A DNA stretch of 64,000 bases from Prorocentrum cordatum (GCA_963575745.1 CAUYUJ010012736.1:167001-231000); one strand, 5' to 3'; counted from the stretch's first letter, positions 11,124 to 23,216 are shown. Notes: a model not told the origin generated them from the sequence alone. Program-made: numbers and translations.

Positions 11124-11160
11124 CAGGCCAGCAATCGGCGCGCCGCCGATTGCTGGCCTG
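11124..11160. repeat. 16-bp perfect inverted repeat
   Basis: CAGGCCAGCAATCGGC (11,124-11,139) and its exact reverse complement (11,145-11,160) with a 5-nt loop, after CTTCTCAGAAGG-rich repeats that also occur at 4,085-4,195. Confidence 0.93.
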
Positions 11161-11540
11161 CCTGCAGTCCTCAGGAGAGAAGCGCATACACCCCACGACG
11201 TGGTTCCGCCCGTGCGCGGCCCCCAGGAGGGCCGCGTACCCACTCTCCCAGCGCAGCGTGTCGTCCGGGGCCCCTGCTCGATGCGCCGGCCCCCTGCCGG
11301 GCCCCATGGAGGCCGCCATCAAGCACAGGCCGGCGCCTCAAGAGAACTGCAGCATCGCAGGCAAGCCAGGCGGGCTCGACCAGAGCCCCAGGCCCCAGCC
11401 TTCCTGCGCCGTGCTCCGGGCAAGGTCGACCTCTGAGGGCCCCGCCGGGCGCGGGAGCACTGAGACGCCATGGGTCTCAGGGAACGCTCGGACCGAAAAG
11501 CACGAGACGTCAGAGATCTGCGAATCCAAGATGATGGTGC

Positions 11541-11690
<150 letters not shown>

Positions 11691-12063
11691 ATTTTGCGAA
11701 GCCAGGAATCCGCAGAGGTCTGCGAAGCCAGGGGTCCGCAGAGGTCTCTGAAGGCTCGCGGCGGGGCGGCGACGACGCGGGCGGCGACGACGAGGCCGAC
11801 GCCCCCCTGGCGGGCACGCCACCCCGCGGCGCTGGGCCCCCCCTGCAGCAGCACGCGCACTGGCGACGGCCGACGAAGCCAGCGACGGCCGACGGGGCCG
11901 GCGAGGTGGACGGCGCCAGCGTGAACGACGACCGAGGGCCGCCGGCATAGCCGCCGGCGACGACGACCCCGACGACGACCTCGGCGACCCCGACGGCGAC
12001 CCCGACGACGACCACGGCGACGGCGACGACGACGACGACGACGGCGACGGCGACGACGACGAT

Positions 12064-12100
<37 letters not shown>

Positions 12101-12545
12101 GCGGCCGCCGCCGCCGCCGCCGCCGCTGGCAGACAGCAGCTCGCCGCCTGCCGCTGGCAGACCGCCGCAGGAACTGGCCCCCGGAGCTGCTTCTCCGACC
12201 GGGCGCGCCAGACCCCGGCAGGGGGCGCCATTTGTGGGGAAGCCACAAGGCACCGATACCGCCACCTTACAGCAGGGGCCCGACCACAAGAGACCTTCCA
12301 CGAGGAGCCCAACCCTGAGACCCCAAGACGTCCATTTTGATTTTTGGTGTGGGAGCGTCGCGCTATCCGTGGCAAGCCCATCGAAACCCAAGAAACCGCA
12401 CCCTGAGGGCAAGCAGGGTGTTTCTTGGCATGGGCATCCACTGTACTAGTGGAAGGAGAAGCGGCGCTCCGCGCGGATGTCTTGGATCTGCTCTGGACCC
12501 GCTCCCTGGATTGCTTGGGGCCGAAGATAGAAAACACATGAATAA

Positions 12546-12668
12546 ACATAAACTTTTGGCGCTCCGCGCGGATTTCTTGGATCCGCACCTTCCTGGCGAC
12601 GACGGAGGCGCCGCCTGGGGGCCCCAGCGCGGATGCAAGAAATCCGCGCGGAGCGCCAAAAGTATGTG
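12546..12668. mobile_element. Family D inverted-repeat element, full copy
   Basis: ATAAACTTTTGGCGCTCCGC.. and ..GCGGAGCGCCAAAAGTATGT are inverted; the arms extend through GCGGATTTCTTGGATCCGC. A lone left arm of the same family lies just upstream at 12,460-12,500. Confidence 0.72.
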
Positions 12669-13085
12669 TATGGCTTTTATTCTTCTTCGGACCACTCCCC
12701 TTTGCCTCTCCCCACTAGGGTGCGCTCTGACCAGACTTGCGAGGCGAATCCAGCGGTGTCGACGAGAGCCTCCCAGAGGGCCAGAAACGGCGAAAACGAG
12801 AGAGACAGATAGCGGCACCGGTACCTTTTTCTCCTCCGAAGTGGGCGCCGATCGCGCCGCTGGCGACGCCGCCGCCGCCGGGGCCGCCGACGACGCCGCC
12901 GCCGACTCCGCCCCCGCTTGGCGGGCGGCGCGGGGGGCCTCTGCAACAGCGCGGGCTCGTCCCCGCGGCGCTCGCCCTCCGCGCGCTCCCGGTGCGAGGT
13001 CGCGGCTGCCACCCTAGCGGGGAGGCGCGCCCGCGGGGGCGCGCCACGAGAAGAGGTACGCAGACACCCTTTCGAAGAACTTTGC

Positions 13086-13271
13086 AGGTACAGTCGGGGC
13101 GTTGACCTAAGGAACCCCAAATAAGGAACGAGGCCCCTTTTTTTCATAAGTTCAACTTCGATTTCAGATCGGAAACCTAAGGAAAACCTGAGGCAAGCTG
13201 CGAAACTACTAAGGAACACGGAGCCCCTCCCCAACGAAAAGGGCTCCTTCTTCAGGGCCCCGACTGTACCT
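13086..13271. mobile_element. Family G element (AGGTACAGTCGGGGC ends), copy 1
   Basis: A 186-bp element with exact 15-bp inverted ends AGGTACAGTCGGGGC (13,086-13,100 and 13,257-13,271). Interior has AAATAAGGAACGAGGCCCC and CTAAGGAACACGGAGCCCC. Confidence 0.78.
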
Positions 13272-14189
13272 CCTGGGAGGGCGGCGGGGTAGAAAGCCGC
13301 TGGCTCCCAGTGGCGATGTGGAACTGATGCACCACCAGCCCCCCCCCCCCCCCCGCGGCACAGGAACAATCCATATTGAAGGGTGTCTGTCTTCTTTTTT
13401 TGTCGCGGAGGGGAGGGCGACGACGCCGACGGCGCCGACCGACGGACGCCCCAGGGCGAACGACTGCGGACGACGGGTCATACGAATCACGACGGGAGGT
13501 GGTTGGCAGCTGTCGGCCTCTTCGGAGCCCCCGCCAGGCCCCCGGGGCCATGCAAAAACTATACTCGGGATGAAACGCTGTTGTCCTGGGGCGTGGGTCT
13601 AGACCTCTGGGGGTCGACGGCACGGCAAACTCACGACGTCGGGGCTTCTGGGTCTCGGTGCACTGGTCCGCTTCTTGCCTGGAGACGTCCGACGACGGCT
13701 GCGAAGGCGGACCACGGAGAAGGAGGCTGACCAGCCAGGACAGACGGCGGGCAACAGAGGACGGATGACGACGGCAACGACAAGCACACCGACGTTGGCG
13801 GCCAAGGTGTCCGATCGGAGCAGCCATGGAGGAGAAGGGGGCAAAGGAGCTTGGAGGTGGAAAAGGAAGGAGGGGAGGATGATGACTGCCCCTCCTGCTC
13901 CTCAATTTCTTGGCTATCTGAACTAGCTGTTCTCGCTATTCGCCCACGCTGACGCGACTCACCCACGCACGCTGCACCCACGCTTACGCGCATCCCAGCT
14001 AGCAATGGTAGTACTACCTTCTCCAAGGAACCATGACCGATGTGTACAGTTACATGTTATATCTTCCTATTCGACCGCACTTCGGGTGGTCAGAACGTTC
14101 TGGGGGGGAGAACTGATTACAACTGCGATAGGACACCATCGGGACACCCTCGGGACAAACGAATGCCACCATCGGGACACCATCGGTCC

Positions 14190-15720
14190 AATCCACTATT
14201 TGTCTATCGATCTCACTATCGTCCTTGCCATAGGTCTCGTTGTCGATCCAACTATCGATCTCACTATTCGTTTATTGATCTCACTATCGGTCTCACTATC
14301 GATCTAACTTTTGGCCTCCACGGGCCACCACGGAAAACCGCACCGATCTCAATATCTATCGACCTCACGGTCGATCCCACTTTCGACATGACTATTGATC
14401 TCACTATTTTGAACGCCCGAAATGGGCACGGAAAGAATGGGTACAATGCCCAACAACAAATGTTGTCCCAAACCAACAGCGACCGCTGTTGGGCAGGCGG
14501 CCTCCTGTCTCGAATGGACACAGGCCGCGGCGGCGCGGACAGCGAGCCCTGTTCAAAATGAACAGGAACTGCTGCTGGGCATTGTACCCATTCTTTCCGT
14601 AATCGTTTCGGGCGTCCAGAGCTATTGATCTCACTGCCGGGTCCCACTCGATCGATCGCACTCAATCGATCGCACCTTCGATCTCACTATCGACCTCCAC
14701 AGGCCATCACGGGAAACCCGCGGGTCACCGCGCCACGGCACGCCATGGGACACCACGGGACACGGGCGGGACACCCCCCCACCGCGGGCCAACTGGGGGC
14801 AGCAGAGTCCTTGAGCCCGGTTTCGCCCTGGCCAGGTTGGGATCATTCCTCTCGCCCGCCCGCACAGCTTCCCCTCGACCGCACACGCACGGCACGAAGC
14901 CGAAGCCGATTTTCCGGTGAGGGCCTCTCCGTTGAACTCGGATGTCACCACCCAACCTCCGATACCATAACTAAGTACACGACCAGCCTTCGGGTAATAA
15001 GCAGCTTCGGAGGGAGGAGGAACCTACATCTCAATCGATATCACTATCGATCTCTTTATCGATCTCCCCATCGATCTCACTCGATCGATCTTACAGACGG
15101 TCTCACTATCGATGTCACAATCAGAATCACTATGGATATCACAATCGAACTCACTATCCCTCTCACCATCGGTATCACAAACAAGTTCATTAGTAGTAGC
15201 ATATTCGATATCACGTTCGATTTCGCTATCGATATCACCATCGATCTTATCTATAGTACGATCGATCTCACTATCGATATCACTATCGTGTTTACCATCG
15301 GTCTCAATGGATAGATCTATCTATCGATCTCACTTTCGATCCCACGTTCGACCTCGCAATCGATCAAACTATCGGTCCCACCATCAAATTCACAATCGAT
15401 ATCACTATCGATCTCATTATCGATCCCACTATATATCTCGTTCCCGATCTAACTTTCGATCCCACCATCAATATCACATTAGATCTCAATATCGATCTCA
15501 CTATCGATCGCACCATCGATATCACTATCGATCTGGCTATCGATCTCACTATCGGCTTCACTACAAGTCTCGTCATCGATCGCACTATCGATCTCGCTAT
15601 CGATCTCACTATCGATCTCACCATCGATCACTATCGACATAACGATCTCACAATCAAGCTCACTATCGATCTCAATATCGATCTCACTGTCGCCTTCACT
15701 ATCGACCCCACGGGACACAG
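14190..15720 (+). repeat. 12-bp satellite, ATCGATCTCACT
   Basis: Degenerate 12-bp units of CTCACTATCGAT fill 14,190-14,410, 14,630-14,700 and 15,030-15,700. GGGACACCATC and GGGACACCACG units flank them at 14,130-14,190 and 15,710-15,800. A 213-bp element splits the array at 14,409. Ser/Leu/Ile-rich open frames there are artefacts. Confidence 0.9.
14409..14621. mobile_element. 213-bp inverted-repeat element inside the CTCACT satellite
   Basis: Arms of about 45 bp include a 24-bp exact inverted match (14,429-14,452 and 14,576-14,599) and CGCCCGAAA / TTTCGGGCG at the ends. The flanks CTATT at 14,404-14,408 and 14,622-14,626 are a 5-bp duplication of satellite sequence. Confidence 0.82.
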
Positions 15721-15911
15721 CGGGACTCCGAACCACAGGGCACCATGGGCTACCGCAAGACACCACGGGACATTATGGGACACCACGGAACATCATCGGG
15801 ACACCACGGCGGGGCATCCCACGACCACCGCCAGCCACGCGGTGCCGCGGGCAATGTCACATAACGGGGGACCCTCATGTCCCTTCGAATCCTTGTCAAA
15901 TAAAGGTGGGG

Positions 15912-15960
15912 CCCAGCGCCGATCCAAGCAACCCGCGCGGAGCGCCAGCAGTTTATGTTC
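15912..15960. mobile_element. Family D half element
   Basis: CGATCCAAGCAACCCGCGCG and GAGCGCCAGCAGTTTATG match the right arm of family D; no left arm. Confidence 0.5.
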
Positions 15961-16141
15961 ATTGCGTTTGTTTCCTCCCTCGAGCGGAGCAGGCCTGCCT
16001 CACTGCCAAGTGCGACCGATATATCATGGGAGTCACATGCTCCGTTTCCCTGGCGTGCCGCATTCTCGCAGCTGATGTCATAAACCCGAAGAGTGGCCAA
16101 TCGGGCGCTCTTCCGCCCACGCGTTCTGCCGGATGCATGGC

Positions 16142-16178
16142 GCGGTGGTGGTGGTGGAGGTGGTGGTGGTGGTGGTGG

Positions 16179-16209
<31 letters not shown>

Positions 16210-16310
16210 GGTGGTGGTGGTGGTGGTGGTGGTGGTGGTGGTGGCGGTGGTGGTGGTGGCGGTGGCGGTGGTGGTGGTGGTGGTGGTGGTGGAAGGGGTG
16301 GTGGTGGAGC
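16142..16310 (+). repeat. GTG trinucleotide tract
   Basis: About 55 GTG units with a few GCG changes. Confidence 0.97.
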
Positions 16311-16354
16311 GGAGCAGGCAGGAGCCGTGGAGCCCAGCGAGGGAAGCCCCCTTC

Positions 16355-16445
16355 CTGGCGGTGTTGAAGGAGTCGAACAGCGGGAGCCTCTTCAGGCCTG
16401 GCCATGTCGACGACGTGGGCCGGCCGAGGATCGTGAAGATCTCCT
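16355..16445 (-). CDS. Kinase exon 8: EIFTILGRPTSSTWPGL segment
   Basis: A 91-nt exon encodes EIFTILGRPTSSTWPGLKRL and then PLFDSFNTA. It corresponds to the CMGC stretch KIFxxLGTPxxxxWPG..xLP, diagnostic for CDK/MAPK/GSK/CLK-type kinases. The acceptor CCCAG follows directly on a minus-strand TCC/CCT tract, which here can serve as the polypyrimidine tract. The donor is probably GA (AG then GAAGGG), chosen because it gives the phase needed by exon 9; a GC donor five bases earlier is the alternative. Confidence 0.85.
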
Positions 16446-16694
16446 CTGGGGGGGAGGGGGAGGAGGAGGAGGATGGAGGGAGGAGGAGAGGAGGAGGAGG
16501 AGGAGGAGGAGGAGAGGAGAGGAGGGAGGAGGAGGGAGGAGGAGGGGGAGGAGGGAGGGGTGCGTGGAACGCCGCAGCCGTGCGCGCTCCAATTGGGAGC
16601 CCGCCCGCGCCCGCGAGGGCACGGCCCGGAGGCCGTGGCCTCGAACAGGATCGGCCGCAGAGTTCGTTCGCGGTGCTGTCGCGGAGCAGGAGGC

Positions 16695-16853
16695 CGAACG
16701 AGCAACACACACCCATACCCATAGGGGGGGATGTTGGGAGGAGGACTGGCTATGGGTATGGGAGCGGGGACCCCCATCCGACAACACGCACCCATAGCCC
16801 CCTCCGTCCCACCTATGGGTATGGGTGCGTGTTGTTCGTTCGTCACAGGAGGC
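16695..16853. mobile_element. Family E hairpin element (CGAACGAACAACACGCACCC)
   Basis: The left arm CGAACGAGCAACACACACCC..ATACCCATAGG is mirrored by CCTATGGGTATGGGTGCGTG..TTGTTCGTTCG at the right. A second internal pair (CTATGGGTATGGGAGCGG / CAACACGCACCCATAG) makes a double hairpin. Confidence 0.72.
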
Positions 16854-17947
16854 CCAGACATCTGCTGTCTTGATCTTTGTTCCGTGCGGGGTCTCTGGGA
16901 GTCCCGACGGTCCTGTATCCAGGGGCGGTGTTTCGTTCCGAACCGTTTTCTGAGGGCCCTGGGGCCCGGCATGGGCTTCTGGAAATCAACACTGGCCCTC
17001 AAAACCGTCCGTCGTGCGTTGCTTCGCAGCGCGGGCATGTCTGGGGTGGAGAGGGGAGGGGGAGGAGGAGTGGTGAGGAGGTGGAGGAGGAGGAGGAGGA
17101 GGAGAAGGCAGAGCAGGAGGAGGAAGAGGAGGACGAGCAGGAGGAGGCGGAGGGCAACGAGAACGGGGAGCGACACGGGCTGCAGGGAGGTCAGAGGAGG
17201 CCCAGGCAGTGAGAAGCGGCTCGCGGCTCCTTGGGAGGTTGCTCTTTGCACGCGCACCTGCGCGGACAGCACCAACACCGCAGGAAAGCCAGCGACAGAG
17301 CGCACCCCAACAAAGAAATTTGCTCTGATGAGGGACATACCCTGCCGCATGCTCCAAGGAGCAGCAGGGCCAGCTTGGGGAAACCGCCGACAGGCACGTG
17401 AAATCGGAGTCCGCGCTGGCACCAGATCCTGCGCATGCTCTGATCCGAAGATCCCCGCCCAAGAATAGGCATGAAGCTCCACGGGATGGGACTTCCGTGC
17501 CACATGGCACCGCCACTACCCGGAAACGCACGAGCAGGGTGCAGCTGAAGCCACTGCAGTGGGCCAAAGTTCAGACCTCGCTGCACGCGGAACCTGGGAG
17601 GCGGAGGAGGAGGACCGAGGTCCGAATCCGTGTTTTGCCGCTTTGGGGATTCGAGGAGCCTTCGGTAACTTCTGCGGATAGGGGGACCCGTCCAAGCGTT
17701 GGTGCTGAATGCCACCAGCCCTCTGGGAGTAGGTGGTCTAACGAGATTATTTCTTTCCTCTTCCAAAAACCCCTCGTCCCCTTCGGGGGGAAATTTACCC
17801 CTCCCCCTTACCCCCTCCCCTGGACTGTTAGGGGGGATGTCGCTGGTCGTTTGAGGGTACTTTTTCTGATTTTTGATACCCCTCACGAGGATCGTGGCCC
17901 CCGAGGGAGGACCTCGATCGGGACCCTCCTTGGATCGATAGCCTCGA

Positions 17948-18333
17948 AGATGGCCCCAAGAGGCGCTCCAGGGCTCCCAAGAGAGCCCCAAGAGAGCCTC
18001 AAGAAGGGCTCCAAGAGGGTCCCAAGAGGGCCCCAAGAGGCACCCGAGAGGCCCCCAAGAGGCCCCCGAGCGGCCTCAGAGAGCCCAAGATGAGCTCCAA
18101 GATGGCTCAGATAGCCCAAGCTGGCTCAAGACGGCTGCCAAGATGCTCCAAACTTCCCCAAGACCGCTCCAAGAGCGCTCCAAGAGAGCCCAAAGAAGCG
18201 GGTTGCTGGCTCCTGAGGGGGGAGCTGAGTTGGGGACCCCCCATCCTGTAATCGATGGCCTGAGGGATGATCCCAAGAAGCCTTCCAGGGTTACCAAGAG
18301 GGTTCCAAGAGGGCCCCCCAAACTCCCAAAGAA

Positions 18334-18340
<7 letters not shown>
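17948..18340 (+). repeat. CCAAGAGGCC array
   Basis: Same unit family (CCCAAGAGAGCC, CCAAGAGGCCCC, GATGGC), ending in ten CAG units at 18,338-18,370. Confidence 0.8.
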
Positions 18341-18371
<31 letters not shown>

Positions 18372-19109
18372 GCAATAATACCTCTAGATGGTTCCATGAG
18401 TCCTCGTCCGCGTCGTCCTCATCCTAGTCCTCGTCATCCTCGTCCTCGTCCTCATCCGCGTCCTCGTCCTCCTCGTACTCCTCGTCCTTCTCCTCCTCCT
18501 CCTCCTCCTCCTCCTCCTCCTCCTCCTCCTCCTCTTCCCCTCGCCCCCACGCGGCACCCAGGGATGGCCCGAAGAGGGCTGCCAAGGCCCCCCCCCCCCT
18601 TGCTCGCTTTGTTTCCCTAGATGTGTCTCTTCGCCCCTTTTCCCGTCAGCTCTGAAGGCCAGGGTTTCTGAATGGGCTGGTGGGGATATGCGGAGCGTGC
18701 AGAATTCTTCCTGTAGTTTTCAAAGCTTACAAACGCCATCGGCGACCGTCGCTATCAGCGACCTGACCAGAATTCCGAAGAGGACCCAGCCGTGGCGACG
18801 GTGATGGGGAACGATAGGAGCGGGACTGGCTTAGGGGCTGGGAGTCATCGAACTGGAATCAGCGATATATATATATATATATATACAAGACTTCAGTGGC
18901 GCTTCGCGCCATGCACCTTGGTCCTTGAAGTTTGGTATGCAGGCGGAATAGCAGGAAGGTCAAGCCGACAATTTAGAGATAACTCCTTGTTGCCTTTTCT
19001 GGCATCGCCGCTATAATAATGTTATTCGTTATCCTTCCTCCATGCTTATTTTTCCTTATGTTCGCCGTACCCTGCGCATTCTCCCCATCCTCCTCAGCTC
19101 TTTGTTGCG

Positions 19110-19660
19110 AAGGCTCCTCATTGGAGAGCCTCTGGGGGCCTCACAAAAGTTGTTTCAGGCTTTCTTGAGGCCTTCTGGAGGCCTCCTGGGCGTATGCTGG
19201 GGGCCTCTGGGGACTTCCTCGGGCCACCCTGCCTCCAACCGCGGTCTCCCTGAACGACCGGGTCATGATTTGGAATGCTTCGGAGGGTGTCTTGGGGCCA
19301 TCTTGGGCCGCCATGGGGCTCTCTGAGGGACCCGTGTTGTGCCGTTTTGGGGCTCTCTTGGACTGCCTGGAAGCCCTTTCGGATGGTTGTGCGGCGATGT
19401 TGGAGCCTCCCAGGCGGCTTCGGAAGCCCAGAAGACCGCCGTCTTGGAGCGTCGGGAAGCCGAAAAGAGGAGAACCCCACAATTCAGCAAAAACCAACAG
19501 AAATCAAGATTTGTGCCTCTTGGGGCCTTCTTGGGAGTGCTCTTGGAGGCCTCTTTGGGGCCGTCCTGGAGGCCTTTTGGGCCATCTTGAGGCCACGTCG
19601 GTCACTCTTGGAGCGCTCTTGTGCTGTCTTGGGGGTCTCTGGGACGTCTCCGATGACCCC
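19110..19660 (-). repeat. CCAAGAGGCC array, inverse orientation
   Basis: GGCCTCCTGGG, GGGGCCATCTTGG and CTCTTGG units are the reverse complement of the 18-kb array; also carries GGAGCGTCGGGAAGCCGAAA. Confidence 0.8.
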
Positions 19661-19838
19661 CCTGATCGCCCTAGGTGTGCTGGGAAGGCTTGGCAAAACG
19701 CCCTGCGAGGCCCGGGTACCGCTTCGAGGCCCGTCCGGAGGGTCCCAAAGCCCCAAATCCCGGGAGTCCAGTTTTTTGGGGGGAGGGGGCGTGATGGGTT
19801 TTCCCCCCGCCCGGGCTTGTAAACATATAGGAAGAGGA

Positions 19839-19877
<39 letters not shown>

Positions 19878-20522
19878 TATATATATATATATCTATCCGA
19901 TAGACCGGCGAGAGGCCCCGGGTAGCGGAGCCTCGTGTTCCTGGGCTGGGTGTGCTATCGGGATCACATCGGCGATAAATGAGCGATAGGGGGTCGATGC
20001 GCTCCCCCCTGAGCCCAACCCCCTAACGTTGCCCCTGAGGCTTTCGGTTCATACCTCAGGCCTCTGGCGGCCGTTCGGGAAGATGCGGGCACCCCCAACA
20101 CGCTTTCGGCGAGGCGCAGCTGCTGGAGAGCACCCCAAGGATAGGAAGCCACCGAGATCTCACGAAGACGGCCGGAAATCAAGAACTTCAAAACTACCAT
20201 TCCCCCTGAGCTTCTCCCTCCCTCACGTCGCTCCTGACAGGAGGACGCTCAAGAAGGCTCAACAGAAACAGAGCTTGGGGGCGGCCGAGAGGCGGGCGTC
20301 CAAGAGAGGGGGGTGCAAATCGTGGCTGGCGGCATGTAAGCGGCCCAAGGGGGGGCCAGGGACGTAATGAGATAAGAAGAGGCGCCATGCCCCGAAGAGC
20401 ATGCGTCCAAGCAAACACTCTGCGTATCCTCGAGGCCCCCGCGAGGGGGCGATAGGTCAGGTGGCACCGCCCGCGGGGCGATAGGCCGTCCTCGACCATG
20501 GCCGTCGGGCTCTTGTTCGGGC

Positions 20523-20554
20523 TCTCGATGCTGCCCCCGAAGAAGGGCTGCCGC
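20523..20554 (-). CDS. Kinase exon 7: QPFFGGSIE segment
   Basis: A 32-nt micro-exon gives RQPFFGGSIE, the CMGC segment KPLFPGxSExxQL between helices alphaF and alphaG. The acceptor is CCTCAG before GCGGCAG; a GC donor is taken after GAGA. Its first G completes the Ser codon of exon 6, giving EIICS-RQPFF. Its last A completes AAG with exon 8, giving SIE-K-EIF. Compared with CDKs, the DQL residues expected here are absent, so either they are lost in this protein or one more micro-exon exists between 20.5 and 16.4 kb. Confidence 0.75.
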
Positions 20555-20940
20555 CTGAGGCAAGACCCCAGACACGCTCCTCGCGTGGAATATAATACTA
20601 CTCCAGAAAAAAAAAACAATCAGTGGATGGTTTGATGAATCGTGGGATCGATAAAGAGATCGATAAAGAGATCGACCGGGAACCCGGGAACCCGGAACAC
20701 ACCGAAATCGGCCTGGGACCGATGACCAGGAACCCGGGAACCCGGCACCGGGAAACCCAGGCGGCCACCAAAATCGGCGGGATACTTCTGCCAAATCTTT
20801 CAATTTCCGCTAGGACTCCTTCAGTGCAAGCACTGATTGGGGAAACACAGCGGTCGGTTTTTCACCGTTTTCAGCCTCGGGGGGCCCTCGCCGGGCACAA
20901 GGACCGTCGACAAACAACTCGGCACAAGCCACCAGCCCTC

Positions 20941-21231
20941 CTGGGATGACTGCGGGGGTTGCTAAGGGGATAGGGGGGGCTAGGAGCGGATGTCAAGGCG
21001 GCTGGATCTGGCCCAACCTGGCTCATCAGTGGGTAACAACTGCCGTAAATTGCTTAGGGGGGATTACGTAAAGCCAGACGGAGCTCACTTAGCCCGGATC
21101 GCCAACCCCCCTGCGCCACTTGGGGCACCCGTGCAATCCACTTGTACGCCAAGTTGGGCCAGACATGACAGCCTCGGCATCCACTTAGCTGTAGCTCCCC
21201 CGTCCCTTCGCAGCCCCCGCGGCCATCCCAG
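20941..21231. mobile_element. Family F element, copy 2 (291 bp)
   Basis: CTGGGATGACTGCGGGGGTT at the left and AGCCCCCGCGGCCATCCCAG at the right. Interior shares GATCTGGCCCAACCTGGCT with copy 3. Confidence 0.7.
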
Positions 21232-21349
21232 TGGGGAAGCGGCCGGGACTTCCCGAGACCCCCTACGGAAACATCAGAACGTCGGACGTCTGGGGCCAGC
21301 GCTGCGCTCGGTGAAGGAAAAGAAACCCTCCGCCCGCCCGCCGGAGACA

Positions 21350-21555
21350 ACGAAGGATTGCAAACAAAAACAAGGATTGCAAAAAAAAACCTTGGGTTTT
21401 TTTTAAATCCTTGGTTTTTGTTGCAATTCTTATTTCTTTTTGCAATCCAGGTTTGTTTTGCAATCCTTGGGTTTTTGTTGCAATCCTTTTTTGCAATCCT
21501 TCGTTTGTTTGCAATCCTTCGTTCTCGACGACGCTCGACGGTTCTCGACGACGCT
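21350..21555 (+). repeat. GCAATCCTT tandem units with an inverse copy
   Basis: About seven GCAATCCTTGGTTTTTGTT-like units, preceded by inverse GGATTGCAAACAAAAACAAG units, then two GTTCTCGACGACGCTCGACG repeats. Confidence 0.8.
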
Positions 21556-21564
21556 CGACGGTTA

Positions 21565-21715
21565 TGCCCTACAAGCGGATAGCGTGTCGCGACGCTCCGC
21601 GAGGCGGGAGGCTGGGAACGGCCCTGGACATCGGCGCTGGGGGGCCAGAAACTGAAAAGCGAGTCACCCCGAAGCGTGGTGGGCCAGCACTGGCGGAGCG
21701 ACACGCTAACTAAAA
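21565..21715. repeat. Dispersed repeat GCGGATAGCGTSTCGC (partner 46,955-47,060)
   Basis: AAGCGGATAGCGTGTCGC and GTGGTGGGCCAGCACTGGCG match GAGCGGATAGCGTCTCGC and GTGGTGGGCCAGAACCGGCG at 46.96-47.05 kb. Confidence 0.65.
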
Positions 21716-22334
21716 TGCCCTGACCTCACATTTGGGCCCCGAGATGCCCGCATATATCGGTATCTACCGCCTCCCGGGGTCCAAGAAGCGGACCCCAGGA
21801 TGTCTCGGGAGACAGGTTCTGGAGCGGATTCGTGTCGGGCGGCGGCGACGACGTCGACGTCGATGACCAAATTCGACGACGATGGCGACGTCGTCCTCGC
21901 TGCGAAGGCAAACTGCTCGATCTCATTCCAACCCATCAGATCGACAAACACACAGCGATGACAATGCTAGGAATGTCTCTTAGGAGCTATGGCATCCTGG
22001 AGATCGGCACATGCGATGCCAATCTAGGGCTGTGCTTCAGGCCAGAGAGCGAAAACTTGTTTGTTTTTAGATTCCCGTGCGTGGTGACTGCAGTGCAACC
22101 GGGTGCCTGCGCAGGCCGGCGAAGGGGGGAACAGAGAGAGAGGGAGAGAAACCAAACAAGAGAACGAGAGAGAGAGAAAGAGAAAACACAAACAACACAA
22201 ACAACAAGAGAGAGAGAGAGAGAACGAGGTCAGGCACGTGGCGGGCCCGCGCGCGGGCGCCGCGCGCCGCCGTGAGCTCCAGCTCCAGCAGGCGCCCCAG
22301 CTCCGCGAGGGCCCCCCCGCGGACGCCGTCGTTC

Positions 22335-22507
22335 AAGGGGCCCAAGGACACATACACACACACACATAAATACACACAAATAAAAAGATTCCCACAATTT
22401 TCCTACATGTTTGGGGTTTTTGTCTTCCCCCCCACTTCCCATATGTTCCTATATTTTCCGGGGAAATCGACGATTAATTGTCTGTCTGTGTGTTGTTTCC
22501 CCTCCTG
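22335..22507 (+). mobile_element. Family A short element, copy 3
   Basis: Begins AAGGGGCCCAAGGACACAT and ends TTTCCCCTCCTGA. The left part carries an expanded ACACAC run. No clean target duplication is visible. Another copy lies 203 bp to the right in the same orientation. Confidence 0.72.
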
Positions 22508-22710
22508 AGTCCTGGGGCGCGTCCGCAGCGCCGCCCGCTCCCCGCCCGAGAGCTCCGCCGCCGCCCGCTCCCCGCGTCGCCGGCCGCGGCGTCGGGGTGC
22601 GCTGCCGCCGCCTCCGCGCCTCTGCATCGGCGGCGGCGGCACGCCCGCCCGCTCGTCGAGGAGGCCCGACGCCTCGCCGCCGCCCAGGGGCATTGTCGCG
22701 AGCCCCAGTG

Positions 22711-22872
22711 AAGGGGAACTGGGACACACAAATAAATACACACAAAAACAAAAAGATCCCCCATAGTTTCCCACATCTTCTGGGTTTTTGTCTTCCCCCC
22801 CACTTCCCATATTTTCCCATATTTTCTGGGAATCGCGGATTAATTGTGTCTGTGTGTTTCTTTCCCTCCTGA
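22711..22872 (+). mobile_element. Family A short element, copy 4
   Basis: Begins AAGGGGAACTGGGACACAC, ends TTTCCCTCCTGA. CCCAG occurs on both sides (left copy followed by TG), so the target duplication is at best partial. Confidence 0.72.
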
Positions 22873-23216
22873 CCCAGCCCCACGGCAACACCGACGGCAG
22901 CAGCTCCAGCGCCAGCACCCGCCGCAGGGGGCGGGCGCCTCCGCAGCGTCACGCCGCCGCGCCGCGAGGCGCTGGCGGCGGCGCCGCCGCCTCTCCACCT
23001 CTGCCGCCGAGGCAGCGGGCGGGGGTGGCGGCTCGCACTCCAGGAGCTGCAGCAACAAACGCGGCCGCCTCCGTTTGCCCAGTCTCCGCCGGAATTCCTA
23101 AACTGAACAACCTGAACAGGCAATGGTGGTTCTCTGTAGCAGGGGACCGCCCGCATCGTGGGGTGGGCCGCCTGCTGCGCCGAAGCAGAAGCGACGAGAG
23201 GGGAGAACAGCCCATC

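Noticed and set aside
14040-15642. Ser/Ile/Arg-rich frames such as RSHYRSHYRS
   Set aside because: Direct translation of the 12-bp CTCACT satellite.
18110-18140. Dinoflagellate spliced-leader gene (GGCTCAAG match)
   Set aside because: Only the last eight bases match; the rest belongs to the CCAAGAGGCC array.
22232-23100. Protein-like minus-strand segments between and beside the two family A copies, as possible exons
   Set aside because: Kinase exons 6 and 7 join in phase without them, and no consistent AG/GT borders were found; GC-rich bias explains the open frames.
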